DNA of 34,938 nucleotides. Source: CAZKRL01 sp964555295. GTDB taxonomy: Bacteria; Bacteroidota; Bacteroidia; Flavobacteriales_D; Sanyastnellaceae. Shown here piece by piece: positions 8,966 to 18,165 of the stretch. Within the stretch, counting starts at the first letter, position 1; the number at the start of each line of letters is the position of its first letter. Location: assembly GCA_964555295.1 (NCBI GenBank), contig CAZKRL010000034.1, positions 1 through 34,938 of the forward strand, in the 5' to 3' direction. The notes under the pieces are model-generated. The model searched no databases, had not been told where the DNA came from, and saw nothing but the letters and a program-made list of their open reading frames with translations. Made by a program: the position numbers and the translations under genes.

Positions 8966-10251
8966 TAAGCTTCTAAATCCGCACCGATATCTCGTCGGTA
9001 GTATTTGTTTTCAAATTCGATTTCATTGGCCATTGTTTGCGCTTGTTCTCTCGTTGCACTCAACGTAGACCCTAGAGCAACCACATTCATCACCCTGCCA
9101 CCGGAGGTTGCTAACACGCCCTCCTTGTATGAAGTTCCCGCATGAAATAACGCGCCGTAATAGTTTTCAGAAACATGAATGATTTTACCTTTCTCTGGAT
9201 TTTCAGGGTAGCCACCAGCGGCCAAGACCACAGTAACTGCATATCCGTTTTTCAGATGCACTTCAGTTGGCCAACTATCTGCAGTTGCTGCCAGTAGCTC
9301 CAAAAAATCATCCTCAATCATGGGCAGAATTGCCTCGGTTTCTGGATCGCCTAATCGACAGTTATACTCGATAACATAAGGGTTTCCTTGTACATTGATC
9401 AACCCGAAAAAGATAAAGCCGTCGTATGAAATCTCCTCGCGCACGAGGCCTTCAACCGTGGGTATAACGACCTGCGATAGTACTTTCTCTTTAAAAGCTC
9501 CCGAGAAAAATGGAACCGGACTTACCGCCCCCATTCCGCCTGTATTGAGGCCCGTATCTCCCTCACCGATGCGCTTGTAATCTTTTGCGGAAGGAAGCAA
9601 CACGAAACGACTTCCTCTTTTGACTGCAAACACTGAACACTCAATGCCCGTTAAAAATTCCTCGATCACAACAGTATTACCCGCATCACCAAACTTGCCT
9701 GATAGCATCGATCTCAAAGCACTTATGGCAACATCAAGTTGATCTTCAATGATTACACCTTTTCCGCCCGCGAGGCCATCGGCCTTGAGTACGTAAGGCC
9801 CAGGCAATTCACCGAGAAATTTCTCGCCATCACTCAAATTATTTTTTGTGCATTCGAAATAAGAAGCCGTTGGAATCGCATGCCGTTGCATGAATTTTTT
9901 AGCGAAGGATTTACTGCCCTCCAACTGTGCGCCCATTTTGCCGGGACCGATAATTTGCAGTGGATATCCTGATGGTAGGTGGGCTTCAAGAAAATCACGA
10001 ATTCCACCCACCAGTGGTTGCTCAGGTCCTATCAACAAGAGATCAATTTGATGTGCTTCAATTTGTTTTTGTACCGCTGCGAAGTCAGTAATATCAATTG
10101 ACAGGTTTGTTGCGATCTCAGCGGTGCCGGGATTGCCGGGCGCAACGAAGAGTGAACCGCAACGGGCACTCTGTGAAATTTTCCAAGTGAGCGCGTGTTC
10201 CCTTCCGCCGGAGCCGAGAATGAGAATATTGGTTTTTCTTTCGTGCATCAT
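8959..10251 (-). CDS. purD: phosphoribosylamine--glycine ligase (GAR synthetase)
   Basis: A 430-residue cytoplasmic ATP-grasp enzyme that joins 5-phosphoribosylamine and glycine to make glycinamide ribonucleotide, the second step of purine synthesis. The N-terminal nucleotide-fold signature ILGSGGREHALTWKI is present, followed by GPEQPLVGGI. The ATP-grasp core contains VLKADGLAGGKGVII, the family signature FFGLINVQGNPYVIEYNCRL with its metal-binding E and N, and GDPETEAILP. Start options are ATG 10251 and 10248; the frame's TTG at 10260 is unlikely. The gene sits 15 bases downstream of dusB on the same strand, so the two are probably co-transcribed. Its 3' end overlaps the small membrane-protein gene by seven bases. 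Confidence 0.97.
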   Translation of the reverse strand: MMHERKTNILILGSGGREHALTWKISQSARCGSLFVAPGNPGTAEIATNLSIDITDFAAVQKQIEAHQIDLLLIGPEQPLVGGIRDFLEAHLPSGYPLQIIGPGKMGAQLEGSKSFAKKFMQRHAIPTASYFECTKNNLSDGEKFLGELPGPYVLKADGLAGGKGVIIEDQLDVAISALRSMLSGKFGDAGNTVVIEEFLTGIECSVFAVKRGSRFVLLPSAKDYKRIGEGDTGLNTGGMGAVSPVPFFSGAFKEKVLSQVVIPTVEGLVREEISYDGFIFFGLINVQGNPYVIEYNCRLGDPETEAILPMIEDDFLELLAATADSWPTEVHLKNGYAVTVVLAAGGYPENPEKGKIIHVSENYYGALFHAGTSYKEGVLATSGGRVMNVVALGSTLSATREQAQTMANEIEFENKYYRRDIGADLEAYQ

Positions 10252-10266
10252 AGCTAGCAATAGTAT

Positions 10267-11310
10267 TCACAGGGAAACCCCTGGCGAATAATCATGGTAT
10301 TTATCTTGAATATGGAATAGGCGCTGTTCGATTTCTTCTGGATTCGCCATTGTCACAAGGGCTGTGCGCTCGTCTTTGAAATGCGGCAATCCCTTGAAAT
10401 AATTGGCATAATGTCGGCGCATTTCCAAAACACCCAATACCGGACCTTTCCATTGAATGGAAAAACGAAAATGCTTGATGCACGCATGCACGCGGTCTTT
10501 GATTCCCGGTGGCGGCAGCAGTTCGCCGGTTGAATGATAATGTTTGATTTCGTTGAAAATCCAAGGGTAACCGATACTGGCACGTCCAATCATCAACCCA
10601 TCCACACCATAACGGTTCTTGTATTCAACCGCTTTCTGCGGAGAATCAATATCTCCATTACCGAATATGGGGATGATCATCCTTGGGTTTTCTTTCACCT
10701 TAGCAATGAGTGTCCAATCTGCCTCACCCTTATACATCTGCACCCGCGTGCGGCCATGTATGGTGAGAGCTTTGATACCAATATCTTGGAGTCGCTCAGC
10801 AACTTCAACGATATTCTTCGATTGATCATCCCAGCCCAAACGTGTTTTCACGGTAACAGGAAGTGAGGTTGTTTTAACGATGGCCTCTGTCATCGCCACC
10901 ATTTTCGGGATGTCTTTCAAGATTCCTGCACCTGCGCCTTTGCAGGTAACTTTCATCACCGGACAACCATAGTTGATATCGAGCAGATCAGGACCAGTAG
11001 CTTCAATGATTTTCGCACATTCCACCATTGTGCTGATCTCGCTTCCGAAAATTTGCACACCAATGGGTCGCTCATATTCGAAAATGTCAAGCTTCATTTT
11101 GCTCTTGGCGGCATTTCGAATGAGCCCTTCACTGCTGATGAATTCAGTGTACATGAGGTCAGCACCGTTTTCTTTACATACTTGTCGAAATGGCGGATCA
11201 CTCACGTCTTCCATCGGAGCGAGTAACAGCGGAAAGTCTGGAAGTGATATTTCTCCTATTTTAACTGACATCTTGCGGCGCGCGAAGATACTTTCTTTCT
11301 TTTGTGCCAT
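10267..11310 (-). CDS. dusB: tRNA-dihydrouridine synthase (DusB-type)
   Basis: An FMN-dependent TIM-barrel enzyme that reduces specific uridines in tRNA D-loops to dihydrouridine using NAD(P)H. Visible motifs are LLLAPMEDVSDPPFR, GVQIFGS, DINYGCPVMKV with the catalytic cysteine (residue 116 of the 347-residue form), VTVKTRLGWDD, IHGRTRVQMY, and IFGNGDI followed by LMIGRASIGYPWIF. All FMN and active-site elements appear intact. Two starts are possible: ATG 11310 (347 residues) or ATG 11271 (334 residues, MSVKIGEI). The extra 13 residues are basic, and most homologues begin near the second start. The long form would abut the divergent CPBP gene with no promoter space. Likely in an operon with purD. 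Confidence 0.95.
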   Translation of the reverse strand: MAQKKESIFARRKMSVKIGEISLPDFPLLLAPMEDVSDPPFRQVCKENGADLMYTEFISSEGLIRNAAKSKMKLDIFEYERPIGVQIFGSEISTMVECAKIIEATGPDLLDINYGCPVMKVTCKGAGAGILKDIPKMVAMTEAIVKTTSLPVTVKTRLGWDDQSKNIVEVAERLQDIGIKALTIHGRTRVQMYKGEADWTLIAKVKENPRMIIPIFGNGDIDSPQKAVEYKNRYGVDGLMIGRASIGYPWIFNEIKHYHSTGELLPPPGIKDRVHACIKHFRFSIQWKGPVLGVLEMRRHYANYFKGLPHFKDERTALVTMANPEEIEQRLFHIQDKYHDYSPGVSL

Positions 11311-11329
11311 GAAGTCGTTTATTGCCTCT

Positions 11330-12184
11330 ATGTCGGATCGCTATCATGTTTTGTTTTTGTGGAGTGGTATGCTTTTGGGATTCGGTTTGTCATCCGTTAT
11401 TTTACCATTCTTTATGGGGCTTTCAGCCGATAGTGAGGAGGCAATAAGAACTTCTATGCAAACCAATCCGTTGCCATGGATGTGGATGAATAACGGCGTT
11501 CAGCTTTTTGCATTTTGTCTGCCGGCAGCGCTGATGTATTCGTTCGCTCGAAAAAGGGATGTGCTTCCTTGTTTCCCAATGAAAACAGCTTTGGCACTAT
11601 CCCTTCTCGCGGTTCTGGCATTTGGTTTCATGGATGTCCTGGGTGAGCTCAATCATATTATCATTAGTTGGATGCCGGGTTTCTATGAAGATGTTCTTGC
11701 ATCGGAAAAGCAAATAGAGTCTATCACAGAATCCATGCTATCATCTTATGATCAGCATTTGCCTATTGTGATTTTAACCATCGCGCTGGTGCCTGCTCTC
11801 TTTGAAGAGTTTTTTTTCAGAGGTGTATTGCAGCGATTATTCATGAAAACAAAGGGAGCTCACACTGCCATTTGGATGAGTGCTGCGGCCTTCAGCTTGA
11901 TTCATTTTCAATTTTTAGGGTTCATACCTCGACTGGTCATGGGCGCAATGTTGGGGTACATCACTTGGCTCTCCGGGAATTGGTGGTACTCTGCACTTGT
12001 GCACTTCCTGAACAACCTTGCCGGGGTAATGCTTTTCATTGGGTTCGGCAGTATGGAGTTACATGAAGAGGGTGTTGGTTGGACCATCGTTTACCCGCTG
12101 GTCTCTGCAGTTGTTCTTTGTCTGTGGGCTTTCTTAATGAGAAAGAACTACTTCAGGTATTTCCCGCCCGCAACTTCAGAATAG
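11330..12184 (+). CDS. CPBP family intramembrane glutamic endopeptidase
   Basis: A 284-residue integral membrane protein of the CPBP (CAAX protease/bacteriocin-processing, Abi) family. All expected motifs are visible: EEFFFRG with Glu159, Glu160 and Arg164, FSLIHFQ with His192, and HFLNN with His225 and Asn228/229. Together these form the predicted membrane active site. About seven to eight helices surround them. The length is typical for Bacteroidota members; the substrate is unknown. The frame is open back to 10973 over dusB, but only ATG 11309 (MKSFIAS) or ATG 11330 (MSDRYHV) makes sense, and I prefer the latter. The 3' end overlaps ispD by 32 bases, tail to tail. Confidence 0.9.
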   Translation: MSDRYHVLFLWSGMLLGFGLSSVILPFFMGLSADSEEAIRTSMQTNPLPWMWMNNGVQLFAFCLPAALMYSFARKRDVLPCFPMKTALALSLLAVLAFGFMDVLGELNHIIISWMPGFYEDVLASEKQIESITESMLSSYDQHLPIVILTIALVPALFEEFFFRGVLQRLFMKTKGAHTAIWMSAAAFSLIHFQFLGFIPRLVMGAMLGYITWLSGNWWYSALVHFLNNLAGVMLFIGFGSMELHEEGVGWTIVYPLVSAVVLCLWAFLMRKNYFRYFPPATSE

Positions 12185-12836
12185 TCTCTGCATGCATGTG
12201 ATCACCTGGAAATGTGATCTTGAAGTTGTCCTTTTCTCCTTCAATGATGTGAATGGGCACACCTGATTTTTCTACCACCGATGCATCGTCAGTAAACTCG
12301 GGGATGTAATCTGAGTGATACGCGTTTTTCATGATATCACCTCGAAATACTTGTGGGGTTTGGATGAGGTAAATTTTATTTCTGTCAGCGATGACATTAT
12401 TGGAGAATGTTCCTGAACGAACCGAATCAGCTGGCATAATTCCGGGCACTACCGCCTCTTTTTCTTCGGCAGATTGAAACAATTGGATTATCATGTTTCG
12501 GCTAATGAGTGGGCGAGCCGCGTCGTGAACAGCGATCAAGGATTCCACCGAATGAGGAATTGTATCTAATGCATTTTTAACAGAATCAAATCGCTGCTCA
12601 CCACCGAAGACAACACGATGCAGCGGGACATCATAGTGACGCACAATTTCTTCCCAGTAAGCTTGATGTTGTTGATTCAGAACAATGATGATTTCAAGTT
12701 CTTTGATGGCGCTGTGAAAGGCACGCATGCTATGCAATACAACGGGTGTGTGATCGAGTAGCGCAAATTGTTTGGGATGCTTATCGCCTGTGCGAATTCC
12801 CTTACCGGCAGCAACTATGATGGCGTAATACATCAT
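12153..12836 (-). CDS. ispD: 2-C-methyl-D-erythritol 4-phosphate cytidylyltransferase
   Basis: A 227-residue cytoplasmic nucleotidyltransferase of the non-mevalonate isoprenoid pathway. It makes CDP-methylerythritol from MEP and CTP. The N-terminal signature IIVAAGKGIRTGDKHPKQFA carries the glycine-rich loop and the PKQF motif; most homologues have R(M/F)G where this has RTG. Further marks are VHDAARPLIS, IQTPQVFRGD, FTDDASVVEKSG and IIEGEKDNFKIT, all in the expected order. The two methionines at the start (12836 and 12833) are equivalent choices. The gene follows the large surface-protein gene on the same strand after 87 bases that contain a terminator-like hairpin. Its last 32 bases overlap the end of the CPBP gene. 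Confidence 0.96.
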   Translation of the reverse strand: MMYYAIIVAAGKGIRTGDKHPKQFALLDHTPVVLHSMRAFHSAIKELEIIIVLNQQHQAYWEEIVRHYDVPLHRVVFGGEQRFDSVKNALDTIPHSVESLIAVHDAARPLISRNMIIQLFQSAEEKEAVVPGIMPADSVRSGTFSNNVIADRNKIYLIQTPQVFRGDIMKNAYHSDYIPEFTDDASVVEKSGVPIHIIEGEKDNFKITFPGDHMHAETILKLRAGNT

Positions 12837-12882
12837 TCAATCAATAATGGCAAAGATGCTTCATCAGGGGTTACAAAAGGAA

Positions 12883-12902
12883 TGTCCCGCCGCAGCGGGA
12901 CA
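12883..12902 (-). terminator. probable rho-independent terminator of the large surface-protein gene
   Basis: TGTCCCGC (12883-12890) and GCGGGACA (12895-12902) form a perfect 8-bp GC-rich stem with a four-base loop, extendable by three pairs after one mismatch. Read on the minus strand the stem is followed by ATTCCTTTTG, a moderately T-rich tail. It lies 21 bases after the stop of the 1665-residue protein, as expected for its terminator, and would insulate ispD. Confidence 0.65.
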
Positions 12903-12923
12903 CTCCAAAAGAAATTCATCAGG

Positions 12924-15900
12924 TTAATGTTCAACAATGAATCTGTGATGAACGGGCTCTGCATTCAGTCCATTCAAAGTGAAATGATACACACCCGCAC
13001 TCAGCGATTGAGTGGGAATCTCAATACGATTTACCGCGGAGAAAGTCTGCGTTTGAACTGTAGATCCTTTCGCGTCCATAATTGTGAAATATCCGCTAAA
13101 GCTCTCATTGAAGAGGGCCTCCACCTTTTGAGCCGACTGTGTGAAAATCACCTTTGATGCGTTGGTGTTTGTTGTCGACGATTTTAATTCAAAACTTACA
13201 GAAGCATTTTCCGGACAAACACCATGTGCGTCTGCATGGATGTGGTAAACCCCTTGCTCCGCTGTGGTGAAAGCCACTTTCTCGCCATCGAAACTTTGCG
13301 TGGTTGTAGGGGATTGGACGGTCCATATTACATCTGCTAAAGCATTTAAATGAGCGTCAAGCTCCACTCCGAATATGCCGTTGGCATTAGCGACAACAGA
13401 GGGTGAAGCAAGGCGCAGTCCGAGTTCATTTTCATCAGAAAGTGTAAACGGAATTCTTTCACTCATGCACTCACCTTCCAGTTGAAGATAGTAAGCACCG
13501 GATTTCAATCCCTCCAGGATCAATTCACTTCCTTCACGATTGCCATTTTGCAGCAAGTCTTCGTTGTGATTGAATAAAGAGTATGCAAACCAATCGGCGT
13601 TGCGCACGTTAATCTCGAGGGAGCCATCTGTGTGTGAAACGCAATTGGGATGATCTAAAGCAGCTATTTCAGAAAATGCTCTTTCTGGTGCTTCTACATT
13701 TAGTTGTGTGGTAAAATTTCCGCACCAGCTGTTGGGGCCGTTTACTACCAGGTCATAAATCCCTGGGGCGAGGTGATCAAAATCAACTGAGCCGCTTGCA
13801 GTAAAATCATAATTGCTATTAAGACCAGAGAGACTCAGACTCCAATCACCACTGGGTAAAGTAACATCGATACTTCCATCGTTTGTGTTGTTGCAGCTTG
13901 CCGGTGTGCTAATGACCTCGATGGGTGCTGAACCATGCACAACGAATCTATTGCCACTGAATGCCTCGTTGAAGTGAGCAATCATTTGTTGCCCGGCATT
14001 GAGCTGAATAACTTCCCCGGTCGTGAGATCCTCAACATATAGGCATGTTCCGAAAGGAATGTTTTGTGCATCTACAATAGTGAATGTATAGTCACCTGCG
14101 CTTGGAACTTTTACGAAAACTGGCACACTGATTTCTTGATCAAACGGACGGGCGTCTTGTGCCAACTTCACGGAGGATGGGCTCATCAATGACATATTGA
14201 TTGCATCTTCATCAAATCCCTCGAGATCGAGTGCATCATGGTCATCTAAATCAGAAATTGCGGAGTTATCGAAAAGCAAGATGCTTTCGTCAGCTATGGC
14301 ACCCTTTGAAAGGCGGAATGAAACTAATGAAGTCGTTGAGTTGTCACTGCGTTCAAAAGCAGCTCCTGTATTCGTCTTATACGTTTCCTGATACACGAGA
14401 TTCTGCCCGGCCGCATTTACTTTAACCTGAAAGCCTTGGCTATGGGCAATATATCTTGACGCGGTACCTGAACCAGTAGATGCGTTCCTGAATTTGTTTG
14501 ACTTGGTCTCATAGTCATACACATAATACACGCGCGGTCCGGTTAGTGAAGACGAAACCAAATTCCAATCTACTTCTGATGGGTAGGGATTTCCAACAAT
14601 GTTCCATCCGTAATCGAAGATTGTACCGGGTGAGGTAACGGTATAACTCAGCGATTGGGTTATAGTTCCTTGTCGAATGAGTCCGGTGTTATCGAGATTT
14701 TGAGCGACGCCGTTGAGCCACACAAAATAGCCGCGATCATTGGGTATTGTATTGGTCACGTTTGTAGCTAACACGTAGCCTTGGCTGCGAGTTCCTGCGA
14801 CAGACTCATCGTAGTATTGAATATTATTCAGGCCATATGATGGATAATCAGACCCGGTGAAACCGGAAGTAATGATATCATCATTCCAGTCTTGCAGTGT
14901 CTGGTTTTGAATGGGGCAACCAAGATTGAACCAATACCCTTGTACAGTCGGGATACTTGGAATATACCGCTCCAATGTGATAGGTCCACTTACATTGGCA
15001 GTAGGGTGAATTCGCTGAATGGAGCTGGTGAGTGTATTGTTTGATACAAAAGTTGCGCAACCGTTATAGGGAATATTCAATGTGCCGTTTTTCATGGATA
15101 AAACGTTTTGAACACGCGTTGAATCTGTTACCGTAACTGTACCAGAGGGGTTGTTGACGGTTAGATTATAGAAAGTGGTGGTGGGCGAACCGCAACCTAC
15201 CACGAATGCTCCTCCTCCTGTGGGCGTACCGAGATATTGGGTGCCTCCGCAACCATTCAAAACTACGGTTGATGTGCCGGCATTGAAAGATCCGTTGTTT
15301 TCAATATTCCCGCTCAGGTATATCTCTGAGGCATTGGCGTTCATGGTGGCCCCGGATCCCAAAGTGATGTCCTTCGCAATCAGCTTTCCGTTTAATTGAG
15401 CATTGCCCTGCACAACGAAGCTATCGAAGCGGCTACCGAGAATCGAAGTGCCGCTTCCGTCTGAATATAATAGCGGTGTTGCATTCCAGTTAGCCGTATT
15501 GGTGAGTTCGCCAGACGAACTCGTGGTGAATACCTCACGACACCCGCTCTGATCGACATTCCAATTATCGATTTTGAATAAACTTGATGTAGCGACAAGA
15601 TATTTAAAACGAACTCCGTAGTAAGGGGCGAATGGGTAAGACACCATACCATTTGGTTCAGAGCCGGAACCCACCGTTTGCAGGGCATCGAAACCACCAT
15701 TGGCGTCATATTTTAATGTCCACTCACCGGCTTCGCTTAATGTCACCTCAATACCCACTCTTGTGCCGCCATTGAAGGCCGTGGGCCAATCCAAAGTTGA
15801 ATTGATAATCGGCGTGTTTGCATAAACGCCGTTGTCAACTCGATAGAGCCTCAATAGATCGTTGGCCCCGGCAGATGGCAGTGAGGTCTGGTCAATTACA

Positions 15901-17921
15901 ACAGCATATCCGTTGTTGTTAGCTGAGAAAAAGTTAGAATCAGTGGCTGCAAGAAACACTTGGAAATTGCTGTTCAGTGTAGCATCCGTCGGAAAGCTTA
16001 TTTCAAAATTCCACACAGTGTTGGCCCCGACGATTACACCTGCATCGTTGCATGCATCAACACGTTTGGAGATGGTGGATTGTCCTGATGTAGCAGTGGT
16101 GTTATGTCTGAGGGAGTAAGTGCCTGTTATGGGTTCAACACCACTTGCAAGCCATTCCGCTGCATTACCGGTAATGCTCCAACCGGCAAGACTGCCATCT
16201 TCAAAGTTCTGATCAGCTACACCAATGTATCCTTGGTCATCGTCTACAATAGTGAGTGCGTAGGTTGTGTTGCTGGCGGGCAAAAAGGCATTTGTACCTC
16301 CCGAAATATCTTGCAGCGCAAAATTGAGGGTGGTAGAATTATCACAAAGCGCGTTATCCTGCGGATCGAAGTAAACCGTTTTGGATCCCGATTCTCCGGC
16401 GCTCCATGTAAGGGTGAGGGTCGCATACTGATTGGTGAATGCTGTACCAGCTGTAAGACCACGACCACATCGCCCTGCATCACCCGAGGTAAGAACCAAA
16501 CTTACAGAGGTGCTCGCTGATGCGGAAGGATTGAAAATCGAAACTGTTAATGATGCATTTTGCGCGAGTGTTGCGTTTTCATCTACCAAACCACTGGAGC
16601 TCCCGAGACTCACGTATGTATCAGGAGGTAAAGCAACAAACCTGAAGTTATCAAATTCTGCAGCTGTTCTTGCTGCAGCTGCATTCGTCGCATCCCAGAT
16701 GGCTCGGAAGCCAAAGAAATTATTGGTGGCAGGTGCGTAGGTGTTATCAGTGACTTGCCCGTGATTTACAGTGGCGAGTTCAGCACAACTGAGGGGAGTA
16801 GGGGTTGATTGTGTAGCGGGTTGAGTAGTTGGTAATGTTGAACTGTAAATGGTCCAGCGCCCCAATTGATTCCGCGTGATTTTAAATGCAATGCCATAAT
16901 CGGTGAGTCCGGCAGGTATGCCCGAAGTCGAGGTGAAAATTGTAGTGGCGATGCCATTATCAATTCGCTGCAATTGAATGAAGGAAGTTGTGGCTTCACC
17001 CATGATAATTCGGTAGCCATTAATTCCTGTGGTGGCCTCGAGATTACTGTTGTTAGTGAAAAGATAAACGGCCTGTTGATTGGTAGCGCTCAAGGGAGAG
17101 TTGATGGCTCCAAGACCATCGCGCCCCATCCAGAAATACCATTCTTGTTGTTGATCCCAAGTATTTATTTGTGAGCTGATGTACTCAGAACCTGAAGTGC
17201 TTCCGGCGTTGCCATTGAGTTTAACGGTATGCGTGCGAGTAGTTTCAGACCCCAACAAACCCGAGGTTGAGCTATTGTTGGCGATGGTGAAATTGGCACC
17301 CTCACCGCTCCAGCTGGGCGCACTGAAATCCCCATCAGTAAAAAAATCATTGGTACCAAATTCAAAGTAAGCCCTGAAATTGATGCCGCCGTTAGCAGAA
17401 TATTTGGTTTCCTCACAACCGGATGAATTGCCTGTAGATCCTGTTGCATCAAAATACACTTCGAAGATATAGGTGCCGGGTTGGTTCAGACCGCTGATTA
17501 CATTGACGGTTGCACCAGGAACACCGCGCCACTTTTGGTCGCCGGGGTTATTGACATCGGGACCGCACGCTCCGCCTGAGCAATCTGTTCCACCTTGACT
17601 GCAACAAAATGTGAGAGCAAGCGAACTGAACGATGGCGCGGTATCGCACGACCTGTAAACGCGGTAATGTAAATTTCCGCCACATGCGTTGGAGCTTCCG
17701 TTTTTGAAGGTGAGCATCTCAGCGAAGTTGATCACAAGTGATCCACCCGTGCTGAATCTGCCGAAGTAATTGTTGTGAAAGTTGGGAGAGAGACCATCGA
17801 GCTGACAGTCATAGTAACCACCATTGACGGAAAGTCCGGATTTGTAGATGTCCCAGGCGGCGTAACTGTTCAAGCAGCCGAATACCATCAATAAATTGAA
17901 TAGTAAATTTTTAGTTTTCAT
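12924..17921 (-). CDS. large multidomain secreted surface protein with T9SS type A sorting domain
   Basis: A 1665-residue exported protein. Residues 1-21 form a signal peptide (MKTKNLLFNLLMVFGCLNSYA). A cysteine-rich domain follows (about 22-190; WDIYKSGLSVNGGYYDCQLD). Next come two related LamG-like modules (about 190-430 and 565-760), sharing an (L/Q)xRxDNG strand and an (E)FDNF or KIDNW closing strand. A Calx-beta-like module between them ends in TIVDDDQG near residue 558. A beta-rich region (about 765-1000) contains repeated short strands. The last ~75 residues (MDAKGSTVQTQTF, then LSAGVYHFTLNGLNAE and HRFIVEH) are a T9SS type A C-terminal sorting domain. It should end up on the cell surface or be released. 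No catalytic motif was recognised; adhesin or matrix roles are inferred. It is divergent from the nuclease locus with a 244-base gap. Confidence 0.82.
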   Translation of the reverse strand: MKTKNLLFNLLMVFGCLNSYAAWDIYKSGLSVNGGYYDCQLDGLSPNFHNNYFGRFSTGGSLVINFAEMLTFKNGSSNACGGNLHYRVYRSCDTAPSFSSLALTFCCSQGGTDCSGGACGPDVNNPGDQKWRGVPGATVNVISGLNQPGTYIFEVYFDATGSTGNSSGCEETKYSANGGINFRAYFEFGTNDFFTDGDFSAPSWSGEGANFTIANNSSTSGLLGSETTRTHTVKLNGNAGSTSGSEYISSQINTWDQQQEWYFWMGRDGLGAINSPLSATNQQAVYLFTNNSNLEATTGINGYRIIMGEATTSFIQLQRIDNGIATTIFTSTSGIPAGLTDYGIAFKITRNQLGRWTIYSSTLPTTQPATQSTPTPLSCAELATVNHGQVTDNTYAPATNNFFGFRAIWDATNAAAARTAAEFDNFRFVALPPDTYVSLGSSSGLVDENATLAQNASLTVSIFNPSASASTSVSLVLTSGDAGRCGRGLTAGTAFTNQYATLTLTWSAGESGSKTVYFDPQDNALCDNSTTLNFALQDISGGTNAFLPASNTTYALTIVDDDQGYIGVADQNFEDGSLAGWSITGNAAEWLASGVEPITGTYSLRHNTTATSGQSTISKRVDACNDAGVIVGANTVWNFEISFPTDATLNSNFQVFLAATDSNFFSANNNGYAVVIDQTSLPSAGANDLLRLYRVDNGVYANTPIINSTLDWPTAFNGGTRVGIEVTLSEAGEWTLKYDANGGFDALQTVGSGSEPNGMVSYPFAPYYGVRFKYLVATSSLFKIDNWNVDQSGCREVFTTSSSGELTNTANWNATPLLYSDGSGTSILGSRFDSFVVQGNAQLNGKLIAKDITLGSGATMNANASEIYLSGNIENNGSFNAGTSTVVLNGCGGTQYLGTPTGGGAFVVGCGSPTTTFYNLTVNNPSGTVTVTDSTRVQNVLSMKNGTLNIPYNGCATFVSNNTLTSSIQRIHPTANVSGPITLERYIPSIPTVQGYWFNLGCPIQNQTLQDWNDDIITSGFTGSDYPSYGLNNIQYYDESVAGTRSQGYVLATNVTNTIPNDRGYFVWLNGVAQNLDNTGLIRQGTITQSLSYTVTSPGTIFDYGWNIVGNPYPSEVDWNLVSSSLTGPRVYYVYDYETKSNKFRNASTGSGTASRYIAHSQGFQVKVNAAGQNLVYQETYKTNTGAAFERSDNSTTSLVSFRLSKGAIADESILLFDNSAISDLDDHDALDLEGFDEDAINMSLMSPSSVKLAQDARPFDQEISVPVFVKVPSAGDYTFTIVDAQNIPFGTCLYVEDLTTGEVIQLNAGQQMIAHFNEAFSGNRFVVHGSAPIEVISTPASCNNTNDGSIDVTLPSGDWSLSLSGLNSNYDFTASGSVDFDHLAPGIYDLVVNGPNSWCGNFTTQLNVEAPERAFSEIAALDHPNCVSHTDGSLEINVRNADWFAYSLFNHNEDLLQNGNREGSELILEGLKSGAYYLQLEGECMSERIPFTLSDENELGLRLASPSVVANANGIFGVELDAHLNALADVIWTVQSPTTTQSFDGEKVAFTTAEQGVYHIHADAHGVCPENASVSFELKSSTTNTNASKVIFTQSAQKVEALFNESFSGYFTIMDAKGSTVQTQTFSAVNRIEIPTQSLSAGVYHFTLNGLNAEPVHHRFIVEH

Positions 17922-18165
17922 AAAGCAATCCTTTAGAGTACGATTTTAACACGAGCACAAAAGTGTACCAAAATACGCAAAACTTGATTGAACTGTTGCA
18001 TAGTTAGTTGTATTGACCTACTTAACAGCTCCCGAATTGTTGACGTGGTTTCCTAGAGGGGTTGTCTCCATTGCACTAACGATTGGATTTAAATTTTCAT
18101 GAAATCTTTGCGACATGATTACCACAGGATATCAGGGTTTATTTTAGCCCCCTAATTATTTACCT

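Noticed and set aside
10973..11329. N-terminal extension of the CPBP protease frame back to 10973
   Set aside because: It lies wholly antisense to the well-conserved dusB gene and adds no protease feature; the family starts near 11330.
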